Below are positions 41,767 through 51,629 of a stretch of DNA of 64,000 bases, in pieces (positions within the stretch are counted from its first letter, which is position 1; the number at the start of each line of letters is the position of its first letter). The notes below the pieces were generated by a model, which saw nothing but the letters and a program-made list of their open reading frames with translations, was not told where the DNA came from and made no database searches. The stretch is from CAWBRT01 sp963814745 (GTDB taxonomy: Bacteria > Acidobacteriota > Terriglobia > Terriglobales > Acidobacteriaceae), in NCBI GenBank assembly GCA_963814745.1, contig CAWFEA010000004.1, forward strand, positions 744,001-808,000, in the 5' to 3' direction. The position numbers and the translations under genes are program-made.

Positions 41767-44700
41767 GCTTAACCTGCTTCTCGTCGGCATACATCACGGT
41801 ACTCTGCACCTTCGGCATGCGCTCAAGGCGCGGCACCCCGAGCACCCGCTTGTATTCGTGCGGGAAGATCTTGATGAATTGCGGCAACGTGTCCGCCCAA
41901 TGCTCCAGAATCCACTGCGCGCGCGGGCTTTCGGTGGCGATCAGATGGCGGTCGATGGCATTGCGCAGCAGCTCGATATCGCGCTCGTCGATCACCGGCT
42001 CCAGATCGACCCCCGTCACATTGCAGCGCTCCTGCTCGAAGTCGCCATCCTCGTCGAATACGTAAGCCAGGCCTCCCGACATGCCGGCCGCGAAGTTGCG
42101 TCCGCACTCGCCGAGAACGAATACCAGCCCGTTGGTCATATATTCGCAGCCGTGATCTCCCACGCCTTCGACGACGGCCATGGCGCCGGAATTGCGCACG
42201 GCAAAGCGTTCGCCGGCAACCCCGTTGAAGTAGGCTTCCCCGCTGGTGGCGCCATAAAGAGCCACGTTGCCGATCAGGATGTTCTGTTCCGGCGCGAAGG
42301 TGGAGGCGCGAGGCGGAAAAACCACCAGCTTGCCCCCGGATAACCCCTTGCCTACGTAATCGTTGGCCTCGCCTTCGAGCGTGAGCGTCACGCCCTTGGC
42401 AAGGAAAGCGCCAAAGCTCTGGCCCGCCGAGCCGGTAAATTCGCACGAGATGGTGTCGTCGGGCAGCCCCTTGGAACCGTAACGCCGAGCAATTTCGCCG
42501 CTCAGCATCGCGCCCACAGTCCGGTCGACGTTGCGGATCGGAAGCTTCACCTGAACCGGCGTGAGCGCTTCCAGGGCTGGCTGCACGCTCTCGATCAGTC
42601 TGTGATCGAGAGCTTTCTCCAGTCCATGGTCCTGCGCCTGCACGCAACGCCGCGCCACATTCGCCCGTTTAGGCGGATCGTGAAGAATATTGGAGAAATC
42701 CAAACCCCGCGCCTTCCAATGCCCCAGAGCCGGCTTCATCTCCAGCATGTCGACGCGCCCAACCATCTCATCCACCGTGCGGAAGCCGAGCTGGGCCATA
42801 TACTCGCGCACCTGCTCGGCGATGAAGAAGAAAAAGTTGATCACGTGCTCGGGCTGTCCGCGGAACTTGGCGCGCAACTTTGGGTCCTGGGTGGCGATAC
42901 CCACGGCGCAGGTGTTCAAGTGGCACTTGCGCATCATGACGCAACCCATCGTGATCAGCGGCGCGGTGGCGAAACCGTATTCTTCGGCACCGAGCAAAGC
43001 GGCGATCACCACATCGCGGCCCGTCTGGAGTTTTCCGTCGGTCTGCACCCTTATGCGGCCACGCAGGTCGTTCATGACGAGCACCTGCTGGGTCTCCGCC
43101 AAGCCAAGCTCCCACGGAATACCCGCATGCTTGATCGAGCTGAGCGGTGAGGCGCCCGTTCCGCCGTTGTCTCCGCTGATGAGCACGACATCCGCATGCG
43201 CCTTGGCCACACCGGCGGCGACGGTTCCGACTCCGACCTCGGCTACCAGTTTCACGGAGATCCGCGCCCGCGGATTGGCGTTCTTCAAGTCGTAAATGAG
43301 CTGCGCGAGATCCTCAATCGAATAAATATCGTGATGCGGCGGCGGAGAAATCAAGCCCACGCCGGGAATCGAGTGCCGCACGCGAGCGATCTCGTCGTTC
43401 ACCTTGTGTCCGGGCAATTGCCCGCCCTCGCCGGGCTTGGCGCCTTGCGCCATCTTGATCTGTAGCTCGTCCGCGTTGGTCAGGTAGCTGACGGTGACCC
43501 CGAAGCGCCCCGAGGCCACCTGCTTGATGGCACTGCGCCGGGAATCTCCATTCGCATCCGGCTGGAAGCGAGCCTCTTCTTCTCCGCCTTCGCCGGTGTT
43601 GGACTTGCCTCCGATGCGGTTCATGGCGATGGCAAGGGTTTCGTGAGCTTCCTTGCTGATGGAACCGAAGGACATGGCGCCGGTGGTGAAGCGCTTCACG
43701 ATCTCGCTGGCCGGTTCCACCTCTTCCAGCGGAACCGGATCCTCACTTTTGCTAAGGCCGATCAGCCCGCGCAGAGTACAGAGGTGGCGGCTTTGATCGT
43801 CGATGAGGTCGGTGTACTCCTTGAACGTCTTGAAATTTCCCTCTCGCACCGCGTGTTGCAGCTTGGAGATGGTCAGCGGATTGAGGATGTGGTGTTCGCC
43901 GGCGACGCGGTACTGGTAGCTGCCGCCGATTCTCAACTCCGGCTCGAAGCTGCCGACCGGGCGGAAAGCATGCTCGTGCTTCATCTGGGCTTCGCGCGCC
44001 AGCACTTCGAGCCCAACCCCCTCCAGCCGCGAGGCGGTCCCGGTGAAATACTTCGCAACCAGCGCCCGGTTGAGTCCGATCGCCTCGAACACCTGTGCCC
44101 CGCGATAGCTCTGCAGCGTCGAGATTCCCATCTTGGAGCCGGTCTTGAGCAGGCCCTTGTTGATGGCTTTGACGTAGTTGTGAAGCGCGGTATCGGCGTT
44201 CATGCCCTCGGGCAGATCGTGCCGCAGCTCCATGTCTTCCAGGGTTTCGATAGCCAAATACGGATTCACGGCACTGGCGCCATATCCGATCAGCAGCGCA
44301 AAGTGCGCGATTTCGCGTGGTTCGCCCGACTCGATAATCAGCGCCACCTGGGTACGCAGCTTCTCCCGCACCAGGTGATTGTGGACCGCGGTCAGTGCCA
44401 GCAGCGACGGAATCGGGGCATACTCCTCGTCGACTCCGCGGTCGGAGAGCACGATCAGGGTGTAACCGGCCTTGATCGCCAGCGTGGCGCGCCGGCAAAG
44501 GCCGTCGAGCGATTGCCGCAGTCCCGCTTCGCCCCTGTGCACCGGAAACAGCGTCGGCAGAGTGGTCGCCAGCAGATCGCCTTGCGAAAGCCGCCGCAGC
44601 TTTTCCAGATCGCGATTGGTGAGAATCGGGTGCGGCAAGGCCAGCGTGTGGCAGTGCTTCGGAGTTTCCTCCAGAATGTTGTTCTCGCATCCGATGAAGC

Positions 44701-46405
44701 TGATGAGCGACATCACCATATCTTCCCGAATGGGATCGATGGGAGGATTCGTGACTTGGGCGAACAACTGGCGGAAATAATTGAACAAAGTCTGCGGACG
44801 ATCGGACAGACACGCCAGCGGAGTATCCGTACCCATCGAACCCACCGGCTCCTGGCCGTCCCTCGCCATAGGCAGCATCAGCATCTTCAGGTCTTCATCG
44901 CTGTAGCCGAAGACGCGCTGCCGGCAGAGGATGGTGTCGTGATCGGTAGCTACGGTGCGCAGAGGCTCCGGCAGGCTGTCGAGCGTGATCTGGTTTTCCC
45001 GCAGCCATTGCGCATAGGGTTGACGGCTGGAAAGGCGGCGCTTGATTTCCTTGTCCGAAACAATGCGCCCTTCCACCAGATCGACCAGGAACATTTTGCC
45101 AGGCTGAAGCCGCCCCTTTCGAACAATGTCTTGCGGCTTGATCGGCAACACGCCGGCTTCCGACGCCATGACAACCATCCCGCCGCGAGTGATCACGTAA
45201 CGCGCGGGGCGCAAGCCGTTGCGATCGAGCGTCGCCCCGATCACCCGGCCATCGGTGAAGGTGAGCGCCGCCGGACCGTCCCATGGCTCCATCAGGCTTG
45301 CGTGGTACTCGTAAAAGGCCCGCTTGTCGGGATGCATATGCGGATTGCCCGACCAGGCTTCCGGAACCATCATGGCCATGGCGTGAGGCAGGCTGCGTCC
45401 GGCCTGGAACAGCAGTTCGACGGCATTGTCGAAATTCGCCGAGTCGCTGCCCCCGGGCGCAATGATCGGGAACAGCTTCTGCATGTCATCGCCGAAGAGT
45501 GGTGAAGCCAGCAGCGACTGGCGGGCGTACATCCAGTTGACGTTGCCTTTGAGCGTATTGATTTCGCCGTTATGCGCGATATAACGATACGGATGCGCCA
45601 ACTGCCAGGTCGGGAACGTATTGGTTGAAAACCGCTGATGAACCAGGCACATGGCACTGGTAACCAGCGGGTCCGACAATTCCTTGTAGAACCTGCTGAT
45701 CTGCGGCGCCAGCAGCAACCCCTTATAGATGATGGTGCGGGCGGAGAGCGACGAAACATAGAAGCTCTGCATCAGGGCGGCATCGAGGGCGGTGATTTCC
45801 GCTTCGGTCCGCTTGCGGATGACGTAGAGCTTGCGCTCCAGCGCGTCTTCCCTGCTTCCGCCGTCCAAGAGAGGCGAAGCGGCGCTATCCCCGTCCGTCA
45901 CCTCGGCGGGAACCGGCGACGACGGCGCGGCGATAAATACCTGTTCGATATAGGGCCGCGAGGCGCGCGCCACCTGGCCGATGGCACGGGCGTCGATGGG
46001 CGTGTCGCGCCAGCCTAGAACCTCGAAACCCTCTTCCCGGATCACCCGGTTCATGACCGTGCGGCAGCGCTCGCGCTGCTCATCATTGCGTGGGAAAAAG
46101 ACCATGCCCACCCCGTAGAAGCCGGGTTCGGGCAGTGTAAAACCGAGCCTCTGGGCCTCACCGGCGAAAAACTCGTGCGGAATCTGAATGAGCACGCCGG
46201 CGCCATCGCCGGTCTCGGGGTCGCAGCCGCAAGCCCCGCGATGAGTGAGATTGATCAGTACCTCAATCCCCTTGAGGACGACGTCGTGAGACCTGTGACC
46301 ATCGATATTCGCTACAAAGCCCAAACCACAGGCGTCGTGTTCCTGACTGGGATGATAGAGTCCTTGTGGGTCGGGTAATCCATTCGGCATGTCCGATGTC
46401 GTCAC
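41759..46405 (-). CDS. gltB: Glutamate synthase large subunit
   Basis: About 1,548 residues; makes two glutamates from glutamine and 2-oxoglutarate. The order is class II glutaminase (EHDACGLGFVANIDG, catalytic Cys exposed after propeptide removal), central domain, FMN-binding synthase domain (GEGGEEEARF, GAKPGEGGQLPGHKV, SGDNGGTGASPLSSIKHAG), 3Fe-4S cysteines (GCVMMRKCHLNTCAVG) and the C-terminal beta-helix (GAMAVVEGVGDHGCEYM). I favour GTG 46405, 6 bases after GGAG; ATG 46390 and ATG 46486 are alternatives. It is transcribed with gltD and divergently from a LysR gene, which probably controls it as GltC does in Bacillus. Confidence 0.96.
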   Translation of the reverse strand: MTTSDMPNGLPDPQGLYHPSQEHDACGLGFVANIDGHRSHDVVLKGIEVLINLTHRGACGCDPETGDGAGVLIQIPHEFFAGEAQRLGFTLPEPGFYGVGMVFFPRNDEQRERCRTVMNRVIREEGFEVLGWRDTPIDARAIGQVARASRPYIEQVFIAAPSSPVPAEVTDGDSAASPLLDGGSREDALERKLYVIRKRTEAEITALDAALMQSFYVSSLSARTIIYKGLLLAPQISRFYKELSDPLVTSAMCLVHQRFSTNTFPTWQLAHPYRYIAHNGEINTLKGNVNWMYARQSLLASPLFGDDMQKLFPIIAPGGSDSANFDNAVELLFQAGRSLPHAMAMMVPEAWSGNPHMHPDKRAFYEYHASLMEPWDGPAALTFTDGRVIGATLDRNGLRPARYVITRGGMVVMASEAGVLPIKPQDIVRKGRLQPGKMFLVDLVEGRIVSDKEIKRRLSSRQPYAQWLRENQITLDSLPEPLRTVATDHDTILCRQRVFGYSDEDLKMLMLPMARDGQEPVGSMGTDTPLACLSDRPQTLFNYFRQLFAQVTNPPIDPIREDMVMSLISFIGCENNILEETPKHCHTLALPHPILTNRDLEKLRRLSQGDLLATTLPTLFPVHRGEAGLRQSLDGLCRRATLAIKAGYTLIVLSDRGVDEEYAPIPSLLALTAVHNHLVREKLRTQVALIIESGEPREIAHFALLIGYGASAVNPYLAIETLEDMELRHDLPEGMNADTALHNYVKAINKGLLKTGSKMGISTLQSYRGAQVFEAIGLNRALVAKYFTGTASRLEGVGLEVLAREAQMKHEHAFRPVGSFEPELRIGGSYQYRVAGEHHILNPLTISKLQHAVREGNFKTFKEYTDLIDDQSRHLCTLRGLIGLSKSEDPVPLEEVEPASEIVKRFTTGAMSFGSISKEAHETLAIAMNRIGGKSNTGEGGEEEARFQPDANGDSRRSAIKQVASGRFGVTVSYLTNADELQIKMAQGAKPGEGGQLPGHKVNDEIARVRHSIPGVGLISPPPHHDIYSIEDLAQLIYDLKNANPRARISVKLVAEVGVGTVAAGVAKAHADVVLISGDNGGTGASPLSSIKHAGIPWELGLAETQQVLVMNDLRGRIRVQTDGKLQTGRDVVIAALLGAEEYGFATAPLITMGCVMMRKCHLNTCAVGIATQDPKLRAKFRGQPEHVINFFFFIAEQVREYMAQLGFRTVDEMVGRVDMLEMKPALGHWKARGLDFSNILHDPPKRANVARRCVQAQDHGLEKALDHRLIESVQPALEALTPVQVKLPIRNVDRTVGAMLSGEIARRYGSKGLPDDTISCEFTGSAGQSFGAFLAKGVTLTLEGEANDYVGKGLSGGKLVVFPPRASTFAPEQNILIGNVALYGATSGEAYFNGVAGERFAVRNSGAMAVVEGVGDHGCEYMTNGLVFVLGECGRNFAAGMSGGLAYVFDEDGDFEQERCNVTGVDLEPVIDERDIELLRNAIDRHLIATESPRAQWILEHWADTLPQFIKIFPHEYKRVLGVPRLERMPKVQSTVMYADEKQVKHG

Positions 46406-46573
46406 TTCAATCTCCGGATGTAAGCGGCATTCAAGGGGGCGGCAGACACGGCCGCCAAGGAAAAAACCACAGGCGTCGCTCGACATTAATTCCCGTATCG
46501 TGAGCGTTCTATTATCGTTCGCGGCATGCCCGAAAGTACAATCAAGATTTTCGATAGTAGCGATAAAGAAAAT

Positions 46574-46591
46574 CGGTTATGGGTGTAACCG
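46574..46591. promoter_or_regulatory. Possible LysR-type operator between gltB and the regulator gene
   Basis: CGGTTA-TGGGTG-TAACCG is a perfect 6-bp inverted repeat with a 6-base centre. It lies in the roughly 370-base divergent region between gltB and the LysR gene. It has the TTA-N6-TAA form expected of a LysR box (T-Nx-A in a dyad), though the spacing is one base shorter than T-N11-A. The rest of that region is AT-rich and presumably holds both promoters. Confidence 0.42.
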
Positions 46592-46777
46592 GGTTTTAAC
46601 AGGATAGCATAGTGTCTTCGCCAACCATTGGTTTGGGCAAGCAAGTGTGTCAGGAAGGTTCGTCTGCCGGAGAAAAGCATCCCCCGCAGACAGTCTGGTA
46701 CGTTATTCTTTTCTGTCCGTCCAACTTACCTGATTGTCGGTCGTTAAGATTGCCGTATTAAGAGAGCGAGGACCGTC

Positions 46778-47740
46778 GTGGATTTCGATCAGCTACTGAC
46801 GTTCATTGAAGTCGCTAAATTAGGCAGTTTTTCGCGCGCCGGCCAAAAGGTATTTCGCACCCAGTCGGCCGTCAGCGCTCAGATCAGGCAACTTGAGCAG
46901 GAGTATGGCGAAAAGATTCTCGACCGCCGCGCCAAAACCGTGCGCTTGACTCCGGGCGGCGAGGTTTTGTTCGAATATGCGCAACGCTTGCTGCTGTTGC
47001 GAGACGAGTCTCTACGGGCCGTCGCCGACCAGGGTGTCTCGCCTCGTGGAGTCTTGTCCATCGGCGCCAACGAGGCCACCTGCCTCTACGTGCTTCCAGA
47101 GATGTTTGCCGAGTACGTCAGGCAGTATCCCGAAGTCCAGATCAGCGTCTATCGCAATTTCAGCCGCAAGATCCTGGAGCGCGTCGAAGACGGCCTGGTC
47201 GATCTCGGAATCGTGAGCCTGCCAGTGAAGTCTCACAGCATTAAAACGCATACCATCTTTCGCGACCAGTTGATGGTCATGGTAAGTTCGGGAAATCCTC
47301 TCGCCAAACAGAAGTCCGTCACCATCGAAGAAGTAGCGAAGCAGCCGCTCATTTTCCCCAAGACCGGGTACACACGGCAGGCACTCGATAAGCTTTTTCG
47401 CCCTTATCGAGCGAACTTGCAGATCAAGATGGAACTGCCAAGCGTAGGCATGATTAAGAGATTCGTAGTCGCCGGCATTGGGGTGTCTCTCATCAGCGCC
47501 AGCTTCGCCAATGACGAGGTGCGCTCCGGCGAGGCCAAGCTGCTGCTCTTGAAGGACCATGTTTTGTGGCGGTCCCTCGGCCTGATTTATCGTTCCGACA
47601 GCACTCTGCCGCGCTCGGCGCAGGCCTTCATCGAACTCACTCGCCACTTCGCCAGGAAGGCCGCGCCGGGCGGCTGCGGCGCGCGCCGGGCTGATGGGCA
47701 AGAGCTTCCTCCGGAGATCGTCCCGGAGATTTCAGAATAG
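46778..47740 (+). CDS. LysR-family transcriptional regulator
   Basis: A 320-residue LysR-type regulator. The winged helix-turn-helix is at residues 1-60 (DFDQLLTFIEVAKLGSFSRA, TQSAVSAQIRQLEQEYG, LTPGGEVLFEYAQRLL). The effector domain follows from about residue 90 (GVLSIGANEATCLYVLPEMF) and ends with a Gly/Ala-rich tail of no known use. The start is GTG at 46778 with GCGAGGA upstream. It is divergent from gltBD, the same placement as GltC, so control by the nitrogen/carbon state of the cell is a reasonable guess. The effector is unknown. Confidence 0.92.
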   Translation: MDFDQLLTFIEVAKLGSFSRAGQKVFRTQSAVSAQIRQLEQEYGEKILDRRAKTVRLTPGGEVLFEYAQRLLLLRDESLRAVADQGVSPRGVLSIGANEATCLYVLPEMFAEYVRQYPEVQISVYRNFSRKILERVEDGLVDLGIVSLPVKSHSIKTHTIFRDQLMVMVSSGNPLAKQKSVTIEEVAKQPLIFPKTGYTRQALDKLFRPYRANLQIKMELPSVGMIKRFVVAGIGVSLISASFANDEVRSGEAKLLLLKDHVLWRSLGLIYRSDSTLPRSAQAFIELTRHFARKAAPGGCGARRADGQELPPEIVPEISE

Positions 47741-47870
47741 GCGCCTTGCAAGCGGCGAGTGCCCGACGGGAACACCTCTCGCAGTCTGTCCTACGCTGCG
47801 CGCTTCAGCAGATCGCTCAGCTCGGCTACGTCCGCCGGGCTGGCATCATCGTCGGCGCAATCGGCCGAGA

Positions 47871-48759
47871 TCAGCCGCGGGCGTCGTACACCAATTTGGC
47901 GGTGGCCACGTCCTCGACGGCCAAGCCGACGGACTTGAAGATCGTCGTGCCGCCCGGCCTTCGCGGCGTTGCGCCCGTCAACAGCTCGCCCAGTTCGGCA
48001 TCGATAGTGGCGCCGGATGAGCGGATGTCCTCCGACTCATGTCCGGCAGCCTCGCGCGATTCAACCGCCAGAAAACCCTTCATGGCTTCGTCGTCCAGTT
48101 CACGGCGGCCCGCTCCCACCGCGCCCAGGGCGTTGATATGAGCGCCGGGCTTTTAACCAGCGGCCAAGCAGTACCGGCTCGGAAGAGGCGGTAGCCGCTA
48201 CCACCACGTCCGCGCCACGGACGGATTCCTCGGCCGTCATCGCCTTCGCGCCCACTTGTTTCGCCAATCTCCGGGCATTTTCCGGGTTGCGGCTCCAAAT
48301 GCGAATCTCGCCAAAGCTGCGGACGCATTGCAGCGCCGCGATGTGCGCCCGCGCCTGTACACCACTGCCCAGAATGGCAAGCACCCGCACCTCCGGCGCT
48401 GCCAGCAGGTCGGTCGCAACCGCCGAAACCGCCGCCGTGCGCATCTCGGTGATCGCTTGCGCATCCATGGTCGCGAGCGGCTCGCCGGTATCGGTGCGGA
48501 ACAACTGAATCACGGAAAAGTGGGCGGCCATCCCGCGCTTCGCGTTGTCCGGAAAAACCGACACCAACTTGGCGCCCATGACTTCGCCATAGATTGCCGG
48601 CATGACGAGAAACAGCGCCGACTGCCGCGGAACCGGCAATCGCATGCGCATCGGCTGTACGACTTTATGCGCCGAGAAGTCGATCAACGCCTGCCTCATC
48701 GCCGGAATCAGCTGCTGGTAGTTGAGCAGCTTCCGAACCGCTTCTTCGCTCAAGAACAT
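47871..48759 (-). pseudogene. Ornithine cyclodeaminase/mu-crystallin family, frameshifted
   Basis: An NAD-dependent enzyme of the cyclodeaminase/mu-crystallin/ketimine reductase family. The first 205 or so residues are intact: MFLSEEAVRKLLNYQQLIPA, MRMRLPVPRQSALFLVMPA, QAITEMRTAAVSAVATDLLA and the Rossmann motif LGSGVQARAHIAALQ. After GRWLK the frame is lost; the family block PGAHINALGAVGAGRRELDD continues in the next frame to a stop at 47871-47873. One extra A in TTAAAAGCCC (around 48148-48157) accounts for it. Corrected, the protein would have about 295 residues, slightly short of the usual 320. It may be a real mutation or an assembly error. Confidence 0.82.
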
Positions 48760-48865
48760 TGAGAGGCCTTTCGCAGCGAGGCGCTATGGAAACACGTGGA
48801 TCACAACTTCGCTATGCAAGGAGTTGTATCCCCAATCTGCTCGAAAACCGCTTTTCAGCAACCTG

Positions 48866-50218
48866 TTAAACGGCGCCGCCGGCGCAGACGGCGCTGGCTT
48901 GCGGGCTACTGCACTGGTTGCGCTGAAACCAGCGCGCCCGCAGACAATGGTCGAACAACTCATCGCGGAACGATGGGTGGGCGATGCTGATGAGCAGTTC
49001 CGCCCTTTCTCGCACGCTCTTGCCGAACAAATCCACGATGCCGAATTCGGTGGCAACGTAATGAATGTCGGCGCGCGTGGTCAGCACGCCGGCGCCGGAA
49101 TTCAGCATGGGAACGATGCGAGACACGGTTTCATTCTTCGCCGTTGACGGCAACGCAATCACCGGCCTTCCGCCTTTGGCGCGCGCGGCCCCGCGGATGA
49201 AATCCAGTTGCCCGCCAAAACCGCTATAAAATTGCCGTCCTATGGACTCGGCGCAAACCTGCCCGGTAAGGTCGAGTTCGAGGGCCGCGTTGATGGCGAC
49301 CATGCGCTCATTCTGCGAAATCACAAATGGATCGTTAATGTACTTGTTGGTCAAAAACTCGAATGCGGCGTTCTCATGGATGAACTCGTACAGCTTCCTG
49401 GTTCCGAGCGCAATGCCGACCACAATCTTATGAGGATGTATGGTCTTGTACCGGCCATTGATTACACCTGCTTCGATCAGCGGAATGGCTCCGTCGGACA
49501 AAACCTCGGTGTGTACTCCCAGATCCTTGCGATCGGTCAAGTAGCCAAGAATGGCGTCAGGCAGGCCGCCAATACCTGTCTGGATCGTGCAGCCATCCTC
49601 AATCAGACTGGCAACGTTCCTGGCGATCAGCCTCTGGGTTTCGCTGCTCGGGTGTGGGCGCAGTTCGGACACCGGCTCGGAGTGCTCGACGAAGGCGTCA
49701 ATTTCGCTGACCTGCAGTTGGGTGTTGCCGCAGGTGCGCGGCACTTGGCTGTTGACCTGGGCGATAACGTACTTAGCGCAGCGCGCGGCCGTCAGGGTCG
49801 CTTCCACGCACGGGCCCATGCTGACAAAGCCGTGGCGATCAGGCGGAGTGACCTGGATCATCGTCACGTCAATGGGGAACCGGCCCGACTCCATCAGGCG
49901 CTCCACCTCGTGCAGGTGAATCGGGACGTAATCGGCGCGGCCGTCGGCGATGGCGGTTCGCACATTGGAGCCGATGAAGAGTGATCTGTGCCGAAAACTC
50001 TCGGCATACTGCGCTTCGGCCGTCGGCATGTCCGTAAACGAAAGCAGGTGGCAGATTTCCACCCCGCGCACTTCGGGAGCGCGACGGGCCAGCGCGTTCA
50101 TCAGAGCCGCCGCATATCCACTGTTCGCATGCACCCAGACGCGCATACCGGACGCAACCGCTTTCAATGCCGCATCCGCCGTTGTCAGCTTCCGCGAATA
50201 TTCGTTTTCCCACGCCAT
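48866..50218 (-). CDS. Acetyl-CoA hydrolase/CoA-transferase
   Basis: A 450-residue family I CoA-transferase of the acetyl-CoA hydrolase / 4-hydroxybutyrate CoA-transferase type. GMRVWVHANSGYAAALMNAL near residue 24, IQTGIGGLPDAILGYL near residue 215, and HTEVLSDGAIPLIEAG near residue 235 with the expected catalytic Glu are visible. FYSGFGGQLDFIRGAARAKG and YVATEFGIVDLFGKSVRERA follow later. It moves CoA between acetate and another short acid, or hydrolyses acetyl-CoA; which one is not readable. It ends in an Ala/Val tail beyond the family core. Its leader carries a hairpin or operator (50238-50257). Confidence 0.9.
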   Translation of the reverse strand: MAWENEYSRKLTTADAALKAVASGMRVWVHANSGYAAALMNALARRAPEVRGVEICHLLSFTDMPTAEAQYAESFRHRSLFIGSNVRTAIADGRADYVPIHLHEVERLMESGRFPIDVTMIQVTPPDRHGFVSMGPCVEATLTAARCAKYVIAQVNSQVPRTCGNTQLQVSEIDAFVEHSEPVSELRPHPSSETQRLIARNVASLIEDGCTIQTGIGGLPDAILGYLTDRKDLGVHTEVLSDGAIPLIEAGVINGRYKTIHPHKIVVGIALGTRKLYEFIHENAAFEFLTNKYINDPFVISQNERMVAINAALELDLTGQVCAESIGRQFYSGFGGQLDFIRGAARAKGGRPVIALPSTAKNETVSRIVPMLNSGAGVLTTRADIHYVATEFGIVDLFGKSVRERAELLISIAHPSFRDELFDHCLRARWFQRNQCSSPQASAVCAGGAV

Positions 50219-50237
50219 GCCTTGCCCCCAAAGTAGA

Positions 50238-50257
50238 ACGGGTAAGACTCTACCCGT
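50238..50257. promoter_or_regulatory. Inverted repeat upstream of the CoA-transferase gene
   Basis: ACGGGTA (50238-50244) and TACCCGT (50251-50257) are a perfect 7-bp inverted repeat with a 6-base centre, 20 bases before the CoA-transferase start. It could be an operator or a hairpin in the mRNA leader. The remaining 300 bases to the FNR-like gene hold no gene that I recognise. Confidence 0.45.
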
Positions 50258-50557
50258 ATTGGCTAATCAAATTAAATATCCTAATGGCTCGATAAGGCAA
50301 GCAAAAAACATCCCAAGATCAATCGTCGCCGGAGCTGACCCAATGACAGTCGCCAGCGATTGGACCTCCGAAGTCCCTGGCTATATTACCCCGATTTTGA
50401 TTTCGGCACCGGCTGGGGCCGGGCAGGCGGCGCCCCCTTGTGTTCATAAATCACAGGGCATAGTGACGTCCTTACTAGGTGAACCCGCGCTTTTTGTGTG
50501 AGGCTACTGGGGGGGCGTGCGCGTGGGAGGATGGCAGTCTTGACCGAGGAGGTTGCG

Positions 50558-51352
50558 ATGCTCGTAACGCAAGGGCCGGGCCGGGTTGAAAGCTGCCTCA
50601 GGTGCAAAGCAAGGGCGAAGGACGCCTTTTGTGATCTGCCTCCGGCCGCGCTGCAGGCCATCGAGGCCATAAAGTGCATGGTCAATTTCCCCAGAGGTTC
50701 TGTCCTTTTCTCGGAGGGCCAAGCGCCACGTGGTATTTATATCCTCTGCAAGGGGCGTGTAAAGCTGTCGCTCAATTCGATCGGCGGCAAAATCCTCATC
50801 CGGAGAATCGCCGAAACCGGGGAAGTGATTGGGCTAAGCGCTGCCACCGGCGGAAAGCTTCATGAATGGACGGCCGAGGCCATCGACCCTTGTCAGACCA
50901 ATTTCATCAGGCGCGAAGATCTTCTGCGCCTGCTGCGTGAGCACAAGGAAATCGGCTTTCGTCTGGCTCAGAAATTGAGCGACAAGTACGATTCCTCGAT
51001 TCGCGAGATACGCCTGCTGGCGCTGTCGCGCTCGGTTGGAGACCGGCTGGCCAGACTGCTGCTCAAAATGAGTACTCTCGACGGCAAGGCGGCGCAATCG
51101 TGTTCGTGCGTGGAAATGCTCACCCAGGAAGAAATGGCGCAAATGATAGGAACTTCGCGTGAAACGGTGACCCGGCTGCTGGCTGAACTGAGAAAAAAGA
51201 AGATCGTGGACATCAAGAAATCGACGTTGGTGATTCTTAACAAGCCCGCACTGATGGCGTTTTCCACCGCCCGGCCCGCGATCGGCTTATGGAGCAACAT
51301 TCTGGGTCCCTCCGGCCACTCCCATTCCAAGCGAGCCAATCAGAACGCGTAA
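50558..51352 (+). CDS. Crp/Fnr-family regulator with N-terminal cysteine cluster
   Basis: A 264-residue transcription factor. The N-terminus ESCLRCKARAKDAFCDL has a C-x2-C-x7-C cluster like the FNR family, and a further Cys in DPCQTNFI stands where FNR has its fourth ligand, so an iron-sulphur or redox sensor is likely. The cupin-like sensor domain (VNFPRGSVLFSEGQAPRGIY, GRVKLSL) is followed by a dimer helix. The helix-turn-helix is LTQEEMAQMIGTSRETVTRL, with the E-x2-x-R recognition pattern. ATG 50558 has a strong AGGAGG site; the frame upstream to 50498 has none. The target genes are unknown. Confidence 0.9.
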   Translation: MLVTQGPGRVESCLRCKARAKDAFCDLPPAALQAIEAIKCMVNFPRGSVLFSEGQAPRGIYILCKGRVKLSLNSIGGKILIRRIAETGEVIGLSAATGGKLHEWTAEAIDPCQTNFIRREDLLRLLREHKEIGFRLAQKLSDKYDSSIREIRLLALSRSVGDRLARLLLKMSTLDGKAAQSCSCVEMLTQEEMAQMIGTSRETVTRLLAELRKKKIVDIKKSTLVILNKPALMAFSTARPAIGLWSNILGPSGHSHSKRANQNA

Positions 51353-51427
51353 AGCCGTGGCCCCGCGCCCGGCGCCCTCCACGCATTAGGGTAGTGGGTC
51401 AATTTGAATTTCCCTCACGACGGGTGC

Positions 51428-51495
51428 CCCACGTCCCGCCCTTATCGGGGTCTCCGGCGAGCTTTGATCGCCGGGGAGATTGGGGCTGACGTGGG
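51428..51495. repeat. Long intergenic hairpin element
   Basis: CCCACGTC (51428-51435) pairs with GACGTGGG (51488-51495), and smaller complementary stretches lie between. The surrounding 51353-51629 has no gene. GGTGCCCCACGTC...GACGTGGGC elements resemble dispersed repeats of Acidobacteria; that comparison is from memory. Confidence 0.45.
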
Positions 51496-51629
51496 CTATT
51501 TATGGAGATCGATGCCGCTCTCGCGGCCCAAGCGTAAGGCATTCGTTTCCGCGGCAGAAACACAAGGCGGCTCGACTTCGCTCAACATGACAGCCCGATT
51601 GGCCGGTCTACACCTACTGGGGAACCTGC

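Noticed and set aside
43643..45505. 620-codon plus-strand open frame opposite gltB
   Set aside because: Antisense shadow of a strongly conserved glutamate synthase gene in GC-rich DNA; the product looks like no known protein.
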